Source: Flavobacteriales bacterium
GTDB taxonomy: Bacteria; Bacteroidota; Bacteroidia; Flavobacteriales; UBA7430
Length of the DNA: 5,861 bases
Reading direction: 5' to 3'
NCBI GenBank assembly: GCA_002685115.1
Contig: NYWQ01000101.1
Location: 1 to 5,861, forward strand
The translations under genes and the position numbers were made by a program. The notes under the pieces were generated by a model, which was not told the origin of the DNA, did no database searches, and was given only the letters and a program-made list of their open reading frames with translations. Below are positions 1 through 5,861 of the stretch, in pieces; positions within the stretch are counted from its first letter, which is position 1; every line of letters starts with the position of its first letter.

Positions 1-840
1 CATGCACTTGAGTTTGCACGTAGAGGAGCAAAAGTTGTTGTCAATGATCTTGGGAGGGCTGTTGACGGCTCAGGAGGTTCGAGTGACGCTGCCAATGCTG
101 TTGTTGAAGAAATTAAAGCTGAGGGTGGAGAAGCTATTGCAAATGGCTCAAGTGTTGCAGACAAAGAGGGAGTTTCAAAAATGATTGCGGAAACTATGGA
201 AAAATGGGGCCGCATAGATATTTTAGTAAACAATGCAGGCATCTTGCGTGACAAAAGTTTTCATAAAATTACAACTGAAGAGTTTGACCAAGTAATGGAT
301 GTGCATTTTCAAGGAAGTTTCTATGCATCTCATGCTGTATATCCAATTATGAGAGAGCAAAATTTTGGCAGAATCATTTTTACTACTTCATCAGGTGGTC
401 TGTGTGGAAATTTTGGGCAGGCAAACTATGGCGCAGCAAAAATGGGAATGATAGGGTTAATGAACTGTTTAAAGATTGAAGGCCAAAAGTATAATGTATT
501 CTCAAGCGCCGTTGCTCCAGTTGCTTTGTCTAGAATGACAGATTCTTTATTTCCTGAGGGTATTGGAGAGAGATTTATGCCTGAGTATGTAACTCCTGCT
601 GTTATCTATTTAGCTAGTGAAGAGAGTCAAAATGGTGCAATCATCGGTGCTGGAGCTGGGGTATTTACTAGATTTAGGATTTTAGAAACAATGGGTCTTG
701 CTCTTGGAACTGGAGATGAGATGACGCCTGAAAATATTGCTACTGGGTGGGATTCGGTTTCTGACATGGAAGATGCAAGGGAGCTTTTTAGCGGACCAGA
801 GCAAACTATTAAAATTCTTGAGCAAGCAGATAAATCTTAA
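1..840 (+). CDS. Short-chain dehydrogenase/reductase, MFE-2-like (3R)-hydroxyacyl-CoA dehydrogenase type (5' end outside window)
   Basis: The reading frame is open from base 1, so the gene starts upstream; 279 residues and the stop are visible. The glycine-rich nucleotide loop is cut off, probably about 20 residues. Visible Rossmann-fold marks are VVVNDLG (residues 12-18; the Asp after the second strand suggests NAD(H) preference), NNAG (77-80), catalytic Ser130 and the YxxxK pair Tyr143/Lys147, with the usual 13-residue Ser-to-Tyr spacing. The strings VNNAGILRDKSF, GNFGQANYGAAK and a C-terminal MTPE...W segment resemble the dehydrogenase domain of eukaryotic MFE-2/HSD17B4 and its stand-alone bacterial relatives. 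The family oxidises or reduces 3-hydroxyacyl-CoA-type substrates. The usual active-site Asn is replaced by His (VHFQG, residues 101-105), as I recall for MFE-2. No hydratase or SCP2 domain follows. The exact substrate is not determinable; another hydroxy-lipid or steroid dehydrogenase is possible. Confidence 0.88.
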   Translation, partial: HALEFARRGAKVVVNDLGRAVDGSGGSSDAANAVVEEIKAEGGEAIANGSSVADKEGVSKMIAETMEKWGRIDILVNNAGILRDKSFHKITTEEFDQVMDVHFQGSFYASHAVYPIMREQNFGRIIFTTSSGGLCGNFGQANYGAAKMGMIGLMNCLKIEGQKYNVFSSAVAPVALSRMTDSLFPEGIGERFMPEYVTPAVIYLASEESQNGAIIGAGAGVFTRFRILETMGLALGTGDEMTPENIATGWDSVSDMEDARELFSGPEQTIKILEQADKS

Positions 841-1448
841 GCAGAAAAACTTTCTCGTTGAGACATTAGTTTAGTGTGTCTTTCAATCTCAGGATAATCC
901 GCAAGATTTAACTGGTTTAGACCAATAAAAAAATCTGTGGTTGTTATCATTTGAATATCAGCAAAAGTATATCTTTCACCAGCAACAAATTCGGACTCTG
1001 AAAGAACGCTATTAAAATATTTCAGTGATTTTATCCCTATACTTTTTTGTGTCTCTCCATAATCCTTGTTTTGTATTTCTAAACTAGACATTGCCGGATG
1101 AAGGTGCCTAAAACCCATTGCCAAAGGTAACATAAGTTCGTTATATATTCTGGCTTGCCACATTTCAATTGAAGCAATTTCTAAGGGGTTCTCTCCAAAC
1201 AAGTTTGGCTCTGGGTTCAAAGATTCAATATACCTACATATCGCAGTTGATTCCATAATGACAGTACCATCATCAAGCTCAAGAGCAGGAATTCGAGAAT
1301 TAGGAGCAAGCGTTCGATATTCAGGAGTTTTGTGCTCACCTTTCATCAGGTCAATATCAATCATTTCAATATCAGTAATATTTTTTTCAGCTAAAAACAT
1401 TCTTACTTTTCTTGGGCTATTTGCCATTTTATTGTTGTAGAGCTTCAT
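837..1448 (-). CDS. Glutathione S-transferase family protein
   Basis: A 203-residue protein of normal length for a soluble GST. The N-terminal thioredoxin-like domain (about 1-80) begins MKLYNN, has Ser11 in SPRKVRMFLAEK where Ser-type GSTs place the catalytic or glutathione-activating residue, the cis-proline in SRIPAL (Pro54), and the glutathione-binding Glu66-Ser67 pair in IMESTAICRYIE. The all-helical C-terminal domain (about 88-203) carries the folding motif FVAGERYTFADIQM, with Thr161 and Asp164 as the N-capping box. GSTs conjugate or reduce electrophiles with glutathione in the cytoplasm; the substrate here is unknown. The ATG is supported by AAAGGA at 1458-1463, nine bases upstream. 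The gene runs convergently into the dehydrogenase gene and their stop codons overlap; upstream it diverges from the MATE gene. A stringent-starvation-type or other non-enzymatic GST-fold role cannot be excluded. Confidence 0.9.
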   Translation of the reverse strand: MKLYNNKMANSPRKVRMFLAEKNITDIEMIDIDLMKGEHKTPEYRTLAPNSRIPALELDDGTVIMESTAICRYIESLNPEPNLFGENPLEIASIEMWQARIYNELMLPLAMGFRHLHPAMSSLEIQNKDYGETQKSIGIKSLKYFNSVLSESEFVAGERYTFADIQMITTTDFFIGLNQLNLADYPEIERHTKLMSQRESFSA

Positions 1449-1548
1449 ATTTATAATTCCTTTTTGATCACTATATTTTAGAGTTGGCGTTAAATTTAAT
1501 GTTATTGTTAGCCTGCTTAATTGTATCGATATACATTACAGGAAAATC
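1449..1548. promoter_or_regulatory. Divergent spacer between the GST and MATE genes
   Basis: This 100-base AT-rich spacer must hold the start signals of both flanking genes if each is first in its transcript. Toward the GST gene (- strand) there are two overlapping -10-like hexamers, TAAAAT (1475-1480) and TATAGT (1470-1475); the first leaves room for the AAAGGA ribosome site at 1458-1463. No good -35 accompanies them. Toward the MATE gene, AGGAAA (1540-1545) is a good ribosome site, but the best promoter guess, TTGTTA (1505-1510) with TATACA (1530-1535), has a 19-base gap and is weak. A short inverted repeat GTAT-N4-ATAC (1523-1534) could be an operator or chance. No regulator gene is adjacent. 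Confidence 0.35.
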
Positions 1549-2895
1549 ATGGACAAAAGAACCGAAAACATGCTCAAGGAGCCTATATTTCCTTTGTTGG
1601 TATATATGTCAGCACCAAATACAATTGCATTTTTAGTTCAAGCTGTTGTTGTATTGACTGAGGTTTGGCTTATAGGAAGACTTGGAACAAGTGCATTGGC
1701 AGCAGTGGCATTAGCATTCCCAGTAATTATGCTTACTCAGCAGATGGCATTTGGAGCGCTTGGAGGGGCGGTAAGCTCTTCTCTGGCTAGAAGCTTGGGC
1801 GCTGGAGACAAACAACGAGCAGAGGAACTTTTATGGCATGCATTATTCCTTGCTGCTTGTGGAGCCTTATTTTTTTTGTCAGTATTTTATATATCAGGCG
1901 AGCTTCTATTGCAGATTTTGGGAGGAAAGGGTGAACTTCTGGAGCAAGCAATTGCTTATTGCAGAGTCTTTCTTCTTGGAGCAATAGTTATTTGGCTCTC
2001 AGGCACTTTAAGTGCAGCGCTAAGAGGTATTGGCAATATGCGATTTCCTGCTCTGTTAATTATTTTTGGATCAGGTTTGCAGGTGACATTAGCAGGCGGC
2101 TTAATTTTGGGGTGGTTTGGCTTGCCTCGTTTAGGAATTATTGGCGCTCCATTAGCCGCAATACTCTCAGGTATTTTTATGTCTTCAGCAATGTTGATAA
2201 AGCTATCATACTTTTCCCAAGAAGTTGAATTAACCCTTAAACGCTTTTCGCTTAAAAAAGATTTATTCGAAGATATTTTTAGCGTTGCATTACCAGCATC
2301 ATTATCCCCAATCTTTACAGTAGCAACAATTCTTGTACTAACAGCTTTTGTTGGTCAGTTTGGAGCCTCTGCTCTGGCTGGATATGGCATTGGTTCAAGA
2401 ATTGAGTTTTTGATGATTCCATTAGTTTTTGGCATAGGCACAGCCATGACTACCATGGTTGGAACAAATATGGGGGCAAAAAATATTCATCGAGCCGAAA
2501 GAATAGGTTGGCTAGGTGGATCACTTGCTGGCTTTTTCTCAGGAATTATAGGTCTGCTTTTAGCTATCTCAGCAGATTATTGGATTAATTTTTTTACCAC
2601 AGATGAGAATGCCTATGAGGCTACAAAAGCTTACATTCAAATTGTAGGGCTTTGTTTTACTTTTCAGGGTTTAGGTCTCTCTCTATATTTTGCTTCCCAG
2701 GGTGCCAATGCAATGAAATGGCCAATGATTGCAACAGGTTCAAGATTTATTCTTGCTTCATTAGGGGGTTGGCTTGCTATTAACTATTTTTCCATTGGCT
2801 TGAATGGAGTGTTTTATTCCGCTGCTTTAGCTATGACTCTTTATGGCTTGATCTTAGTCATTTCTTTAAAGTTAGGTGCCTGGAGAAAGAATTAA
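1549..2895 (+). CDS. MATE family multidrug efflux transporter
   Basis: A 448-residue, strongly hydrophobic inner-membrane protein, the normal size for MATE exporters, with the expected two-fold internal repeat (about residues 17-215 and 243-440, roughly 12 helices). Family marks visible in the first half are EVWLIGRLGTSALAAV (38-53), RSLGAGDKQRAEEL (81-94) and ALRGIGNMRFPAL (157-169). In the second half the matching marks are VGTNMGAKNIHRAERIG (304-320) and a SQGANAMKWPM segment (383-393), equivalent to the RGxGxxxxP element of the first half. MATE proteins expel cationic drugs, dyes or metabolites using Na+ or H+ gradients; subgroup and coupling ion cannot be settled here. The start is supported by AGGAAA five bases or fewer upstream and by the typical opening (short polar N-terminus, then PIFPLLVYMSAPN). 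It is transcribed alone on this strand, diverging from the GST gene and ending 7 bases from the convergent small membrane protein gene. Confidence 0.94.
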   Translation: MDKRTENMLKEPIFPLLVYMSAPNTIAFLVQAVVVLTEVWLIGRLGTSALAAVALAFPVIMLTQQMAFGALGGAVSSSLARSLGAGDKQRAEELLWHALFLAACGALFFLSVFYISGELLLQILGGKGELLEQAIAYCRVFLLGAIVIWLSGTLSAALRGIGNMRFPALLIIFGSGLQVTLAGGLILGWFGLPRLGIIGAPLAAILSGIFMSSAMLIKLSYFSQEVELTLKRFSLKKDLFEDIFSVALPASLSPIFTVATILVLTAFVGQFGASALAGYGIGSRIEFLMIPLVFGIGTAMTTMVGTNMGAKNIHRAERIGWLGGSLAGFFSGIIGLLLAISADYWINFFTTDENAYEATKAYIQIVGLCFTFQGLGLSLYFASQGANAMKWPMIATGSRFILASLGGWLAINYFSIGLNGVFYSAALAMTLYGLILVISLKLGAWRKN

Positions 2896-2923
2896 TTAAA
2901 TTTTATTCTTTGCCAGCTTTTTT
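2881..2923 (+). terminator. Possible intrinsic terminator of the MATE gene
   Basis: AAAGAAT (2886-2892) and ATTCTTT (2905-2911) form a 7-pair stem around an AT-rich loop, and TGG (2881-2883) can pair with CCA (2913-2915) across a small internal loop. A run of six T follows at 2918-2923. The hairpin spans the MATE stop codon and continues into the 3' end of the opposing small gene. The stem is A/T-dominated and therefore weak; on the - strand there is no T run after it, so it would serve the MATE gene only. Read as plausible, not certain. Confidence 0.35.
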
Positions 2924-3151
2924 ATTATTGTAATAGCCTTTAAATGCAATGTAAGTTTGTATTAGATTAGCTATAACAAATGCAGGCAGATCAACAAAGA
3001 GGAAAACAACTGCACCAGCAAACCTGCTGATTCCTGTCAAAATATATCCATTCAGTCGAGTCTCGTGCTTTACTGAACTTACCAATGCTAAACTGAGGAT
3101 ACTCAGCACCAAGATTATCCATTGCCCATATTGTAAAAAACTCTCAATCAT
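2903..3151 (-). CDS. Small three-helix membrane protein coupled to the MFS transporter
   Basis: An 82-residue protein that I do not recognise with certainty. Three hydrophobic segments are visible: about residues 10-27, 35-52 (containing Arg43) and 54-73, ending in a basic tail NNKKAGKE. Positive charges after the first segment (KHETR) and at the tail suggest an external N-terminus and cytoplasmic C-terminus. The pattern RLNGYIL...AFVIANLIQTYIAFKGYYN is reminiscent of small SemiSWEET/PnuC-like or uncharacterised three-helix proteins, but this is only a resemblance. Its ATG overlaps the MFS stop codon as ATGA (3148-3151), and no Shine-Dalgarno-like sequence lies before it, so translation probably depends on ribosomes finishing the MFS gene. 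That coding arrangement supports it being real and suggests a partner or accessory role with the transporter. The stop lies 7 bases from the MATE stop. Confidence 0.75.
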   Translation of the reverse strand: MIESFLQYGQWIILVLSILSLALVSSVKHETRLNGYILTGISRFAGAVVFLFVDLPAFVIANLIQTYIAFKGYYNNKKAGKE

Positions 3152-4476
3152 GAGGGTTCACTTTTTGCTAATTCAAGATTATTTTTTTCAGCTGTTGCCC
3201 AATCTTCAGGAAGTTTGTGCGCAACAACCAAAAAGCTAATAATTGATGGGATAAATACAAGTGAAGTTACAGTCATAGCATATCTAATGGATTCAACCTC
3301 ACCATTGTTAGCTTTAAATATATCAATCATCCAGCCTGAAATACTCGGCCCAAGACCCAAACCAATCATATTTAAAATAAAAAAGAAAAGGGCAGTGGAC
3401 ATAGCACGCATATGGATTGGAGCTAAAGTTTGCGCAATTGCAAAACTTGGTCCTAGGTATATTCCCATAAAGATTAAAAATAATGATGTGAATGCTAGAT
3501 TCATCTCAACAGAAGTCGACCACCAAGCAGCAATTCCAAGAGGCAGACAAAGCGCAATCGATATAGCTGGAAGCCATCCATAGGCTCTGATATCTTTTTT
3601 ACCCCAGCTATCAGCTAGCCGTGCTCCAAAGAATGCTCCACCTGCATATGTGAGCCCATTTACAAAACCCAGAATAATAACCAGAGTCTGGAAATCAAAA
3701 CTTGGATCTAAAGTAACTAGATATTTGGTATGGAAGGCAGACTTGGAATAGGAAACAAAGGATCCAAAAGCGATGCCAAAACACATTGCCCACCATGCTG
3801 GAATCTTAAGAAGTGTTTTTAGAGATTCTAAAAAGGGAGGTTTAGCAATTTCTCTTTGATCATTGAATTCCATTGCTCCACGAATCGGTTCGCGTATTGT
3901 TAATTTAACTACTATAGCCAAAAGAACTCCTGTAACTCCCAAGAAAACGAATATTTCTCTCCAATTTACATCCTCGCTGGATGCTCCTATGAGGGCTGCA
4001 GTAACAAAATAGGCAGCCATAATCCCAAGTGGTATACCCATAGCATATACACCCAGAGCGCTGGCTCTCTCTTCTTTTGGATACATGTCAGATATGATTG
4101 AATGAGATGGCGGGCTTCCACCTGCTTCACCAATGCCAACTCCCATTCGAGCAAGACCAATCTGAACAAAATTAGTTGCTAGGCCAGTTAACGCTGTAAA
4201 CCCACTCCATGTTGCAAGAGCTATAGAAAGTATATTAACTCTGTTATACCTATCTGCTAGCCATGCTATTGGGATGGCAACAGTTGTATAGAATATTGCA
4301 AATGCTAAACCTATTAATAATCCTAACTCTGTATTAGTTAGATTTAAGTCTTCTTGGATAAAAGGAGCTAGTATCCCAACAATTTGCCGATCTATAAAAT
4401 TGAATCCATAGACGACGGTTAATAGCATTAATACAAAAGTACGATAGCCTTTTGTTGGCTGATGAGTATCAGTCAT
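3148..4476 (-). CDS. Spinster-like MFS transporter
   Basis: A 442-residue inner-membrane protein with about 12 hydrophobic helices, the standard length for the major facilitator superfamily. The early NFIDRQIVGILAPFIQ (26-41), the loop 2-3 motif A form LADRYNRVNIL (73-83) and the helix 4-5 block ARMGVGIGEAGGSPPSHS (109-126) are characteristic of the Spinster-like group. A second motif-A-like element, GARLADSWGKKD (284-295), marks the start of the C-terminal half, followed by RAMSTALFFFILNMIGLGLGP (357-377). Eukaryotic Spinster proteins move sphingosine-1-phosphate and lysolipids; bacterial members are mostly uncharacterised, so the substrate (lipid-like, drug or organic acid) is unknown. The ATG is supported by AGGGGA at 4485-4490, eight bases upstream, and a TATAAT box further up. 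It overlaps the downstream small membrane protein gene by four bases, forming a two-gene unit. The preceding nrdB gene is 81 bases away on the same strand, so some read-through is possible. Confidence 0.93.
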   Translation of the reverse strand: MTDTHQPTKGYRTFVLMLLTVVYGFNFIDRQIVGILAPFIQEDLNLTNTELGLLIGLAFAIFYTTVAIPIAWLADRYNRVNILSIALATWSGFTALTGLATNFVQIGLARMGVGIGEAGGSPPSHSIISDMYPKEERASALGVYAMGIPLGIMAAYFVTAALIGASSEDVNWREIFVFLGVTGVLLAIVVKLTIREPIRGAMEFNDQREIAKPPFLESLKTLLKIPAWWAMCFGIAFGSFVSYSKSAFHTKYLVTLDPSFDFQTLVIILGFVNGLTYAGGAFFGARLADSWGKKDIRAYGWLPAISIALCLPLGIAAWWSTSVEMNLAFTSLFLIFMGIYLGPSFAIAQTLAPIHMRAMSTALFFFILNMIGLGLGPSISGWMIDIFKANNGEVESIRYAMTVTSLVFIPSIISFLVVAHKLPEDWATAEKNNLELAKSEPS

Positions 4477-4506
4477 TTGAATCTTCCCCTAGTTTAAGAT
4501 GCTGTA

Positions 4507-4512
4507 ATTATA
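4507..4512 (-). promoter_or_regulatory. Candidate -10 box for the MFS/small-protein unit
   Basis: On the - strand this is a perfect TATAAT, 30 bases before the MFS ATG, placing the transcript start near 4500 and leaving the AGGGGA ribosome site (4485-4490) within a leader of about 24 bases. No good -35 hexamer stands 16-18 bases upstream (TTGGAT is about 23 bases away), and no TGn extension is present. It lies in the 81-base nrdB-MFS spacer, where no clear terminator is seen, so the MFS unit may be served by both this promoter and nrd read-through. Confidence 0.5.
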
Positions 4513-4557
4513 GCCCAGGGATAAGAAATATATCGATCCAATCAATCAGTTATTGCT

Positions 4558-5802
4558 TCACTCCCAGTTTAAAGCGCCACCTGTTTGATATTCAATGACC
4601 CTGGTCTCAAAGAAGTTCTTTTCTTTTCTAAGATCCATGATCTCTGACATCCATGGGAAGGGATTAGTCGCACCTTTGAACTCTTCGTCCAGTCCAATCT
4701 GCGTTAGCCTTCTGTTAGCGATGAATTGTAGGTATTCTTCCATCATGGAGGCATTCATACCTAGAACACCTCTCGGCATGGTGTCTCTTGCATACTGAAT
4801 TTCAAGCTCCGTTCCTTCAAGAATCATCTGCGCTGCCTCACTTTTCATCTCTTCATCCCAAAGATGCGGGTTTTCAATTTTAATTTGATTGATGACATCA
4901 ATTCCAAAATTTACATGCATGGATTCATCTCTTAAAATATACTGAAATTGCTCAGCAGTTCCTGTCATTTTATTTCGTCTTCCCATTGATAAGATTTGAG
5001 TAAAACCACAATAAAAGAATATGCCTTCAAGAACACAATAAAAAGCTATGAGGTTTCTTAAGAGCTGTTTATCTGTCTCGGTTGTTCCTGTTTGGAAGGT
5101 TGGATCAGAAATTTGTTGTGTATATTTCAAACCCCACGCAGCCTTTTTAGCAACGCTTGGGATTTCTCTATACATATTAAATATCTCTCCTTCATCCATG
5201 CCAAGTGATTCGATGCAGTACTGATATGCATGTGTGTGTATAGCTTCTTCTAAGCTTTGTCTCAAAATATATTGTCGGCATTCAGGATTTGTTACCAATC
5301 TATAAAGAGCAAGCACAAGATTATTTGCAACTAGGGAGTCTGCAGTTGAAAAGAATCCAAGATTTCTTTTTACTATTGTTCTCTCATCATCAGTTAAACC
5401 GTCCTCTGATTTCCAGAGAGCTATATCTGCAGTCATGTTAACTTCTTGCGGCATCCAGTGATTAGCGCTTCCATCGAGATACTTTTGCCAAGCCCAGTCA
5501 TACTTGAATGGAACTAACTGATTAAGGTCTGCCTTACAGTTGATCATAGCTTTGTCATCAACTTGAACTCTGCCATTGTGCATTTCATCTAGCTCTTTCA
5601 CACCTTCTGATGCATCAAAGGTTTCCATAGCTTTTCTTGCTGCCTCTGCTCTTGATCCTGCCCCAATAGTTGCAGGAGAGGCTTCAGCTACTGGCTCCGG
5701 TTGAGCTACAGGCTCAACATGCTTAGGTGCCTCTGGCACTGTGTTTTTGATTGCAGGTGCTACCTGAGTCTCTTCTTTATTGTATTCATCCCAATTTAAC
5801 AT
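4558..5802 (-). CDS. nrdB: Class Ia ribonucleoside-diphosphate reductase, beta subunit (radical-bearing R2)
   Basis: A 414-residue R2 protein that houses the di-iron centre and tyrosyl radical used by NrdA to reduce ribonucleoside diphosphates to deoxy forms. All expected ligands are present with the right spacing: Asp155 (FFSTADSL), Glu186 and His189 (EEAIHTHAY), Glu259 (LEGIFFY), Glu293 and His296 (RDESMH). The radical tyrosine is Tyr193, seven residues after Glu186, so this is a Tyr-type rather than the Phe-type chlamydial (Ic) enzyme. The C-terminal tail [11 protein letters not shown] should dock into NrdA, with Tyr405 a likely radical-transfer residue. Compared with E. coli NrdB (about 376 residues) there is an N-terminal extension with a Pro/Glu/Ala-rich stretch (about 15-48), as I recall for Pseudomonas-type NrdB. 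The ATG has GGAGA (5808-5812) at good distance and follows nrdA by 14 bases, indicating one operon. No ferredoxin (yfaE-like) gene follows; the next gene is the MFS transporter. Confidence 0.98.
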   Translation of the reverse strand: MLNWDEYNKEETQVAPAIKNTVPEAPKHVEPVAQPEPVAEASPATIGAGSRAEAARKAMETFDASEGVKELDEMHNGRVQVDDKAMINCKADLNQLVPFKYDWAWQKYLDGSANHWMPQEVNMTADIALWKSEDGLTDDERTIVKRNLGFFSTADSLVANNLVLALYRLVTNPECRQYILRQSLEEAIHTHAYQYCIESLGMDEGEIFNMYREIPSVAKKAAWGLKYTQQISDPTFQTGTTETDKQLLRNLIAFYCVLEGIFFYCGFTQILSMGRRNKMTGTAEQFQYILRDESMHVNFGIDVINQIKIENPHLWDEEMKSEAAQMILEGTELEIQYARDTMPRGVLGMNASMMEEYLQFIANRRLTQIGLDEEFKGATNPFPWMSEIMDLRKEKNFFETRVIEYQTGGALNWE

Positions 5803-5816
5803 TTCTTTCTCCGTAT

Positions 5817-5861
5817 TTACTGACAGGCTTCGCAGTCAGGATCATCCAAGGAACATGCTTC
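5817..5861 (-). CDS. nrdA: Class Ia ribonucleoside-diphosphate reductase, alpha subunit, C-terminal end only
   Basis: Only the last 14 codons and the TAA stop (5817-5819) lie in the window; the rest is beyond the right edge. The visible residues are [14 protein letters not shown]. The CxxC-type pair near the end (Cys10 and Cys13 of the visible peptide, CEAC) is the mobile redox-active pair that re-reduces the active-site disulfide and is itself recharged by thioredoxin or glutaredoxin. This tail, its position directly upstream of nrdB and the 14-base gap make nrdA the only sensible assignment. Residue numbering and the presence of ATP-cone domains cannot be judged. The usual regulatory region with NrdR boxes would be upstream of nrdA, outside the window. 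Confidence 0.93.
   Translation of the reverse strand, partial: EACSLDDPDCEACQ

Noticed and set aside
2..184. Open frame of 60 codons in frame 2 at the left edge
   Set aside because: It is out of frame with the dehydrogenase, whose frame 1 is open from base 1 and reads clear SDR sequence (FARRGAKVVVNDLG) through the same stretch.
843..855. Hairpin AGAAA-AAC-TTTCT just past the dehydrogenase stop as a terminator
   Set aside because: The stem is five pairs, mostly A-T, with no T run after it, and it lies inside the GST coding end; too weak to call.
1258..1440. Open frame on the + strand inside the GST gene
   Set aside because: It lies wholly antisense to a convincing GST domain and has no recognisable protein character or ribosome site.
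1469..1481. NrdR-box-like string CACTATATTTTAG in the GST-MATE spacer
   Set aside because: It partly resembles the NrdR consensus, but it is a single imperfect copy, far from the nrd genes, and overlaps the -10-like hexamers. NrdR sites normally occur as a spaced pair before nrd operons.
1787..2228. Open frames on both strands inside the MATE gene (1787-1984 -, 1959-2228 +)
   Set aside because: Both overlap well-conserved MATE motifs in another frame, and their predicted peptides look random.
3215..4169. Open frames at 3215-3583 (+) and 3987-4169 (-) inside the MFS gene
   Set aside because: They are alternative frames of the MFS coding sequence, whose motifs and helix pattern account for the region.
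4595..4798. Open frame on the + strand inside nrdB
   Set aside because: It is antisense to the conserved C-terminal third of NrdB, so it is a shadow.
1..5861. Mobile element, CRISPR array, tRNA or other RNA gene, toxin-antitoxin or defence module
   Set aside because: No transposase, integrase, repeat-spacer pattern, cloverleaf, or paired small toxin-like genes were seen on either strand; nearly all bases are covered by recognisable genes.

Overview
The window is a compact, AT-rich bacterial segment, and all of its main genes can be assigned to known families. It most likely comes from a small-genome gammaproteobacterium, plausibly a marine one of the SAR86/OMG type. This rests on three things: the NrdB sequence and the NrdA tail ([12 protein letters not shown]) look like the Pseudomonas-type class Ia ribonucleotide reductase; the spacers are very short, with two gene overlaps and one 7-base gap; and the gene mix (MFE-2-like short-chain dehydrogenase, Spinster-like MFS, GST, MATE) is common in such genomes. 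The lineage is an inference from sequence style, not a measured placement.

Layout from left to right. Positions 1-840 (+) hold the 3' part of a short-chain dehydrogenase resembling the (3R)-hydroxyacyl-CoA dehydrogenase domain of peroxisomal multifunctional enzyme 2. Its stop codon overlaps the stop of a convergent glutathione S-transferase-like gene (837-1448, -). A 100-base divergent spacer separates the GST gene from a MATE efflux transporter (1549-2895, +). The MATE gene converges, 7 bases apart, on a two-gene unit read on the - strand: a Spinster-like MFS transporter (3148-4476) and an 82-residue membrane protein (2903-3151) joined by an ATGA overlap. A perfect TATAAT lies 30 bases upstream of the MFS start. 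To the right are nrdB (4558-5802, -) and the last 14 codons plus stop of nrdA (5817-5861, -), which form a nrdAB operon.

Functionally, the right edge is core metabolism: dNTP synthesis by class Ia ribonucleotide reductase. The middle is a group of export and detoxification-type genes (MFS with small partner, MATE, GST), but they sit in separate transcription units and no common substrate can be read from the sequence. The left edge is probably lipid or acyl-CoA metabolism.

I found no mobile element, CRISPR array, RNA gene or phage-like module, and no clear sign of an undescribed multi-gene system. The observations most worth following are the matching LNW(D)E motifs at the two ends of NrdB and the translationally coupled small membrane protein behind the MFS transporter.
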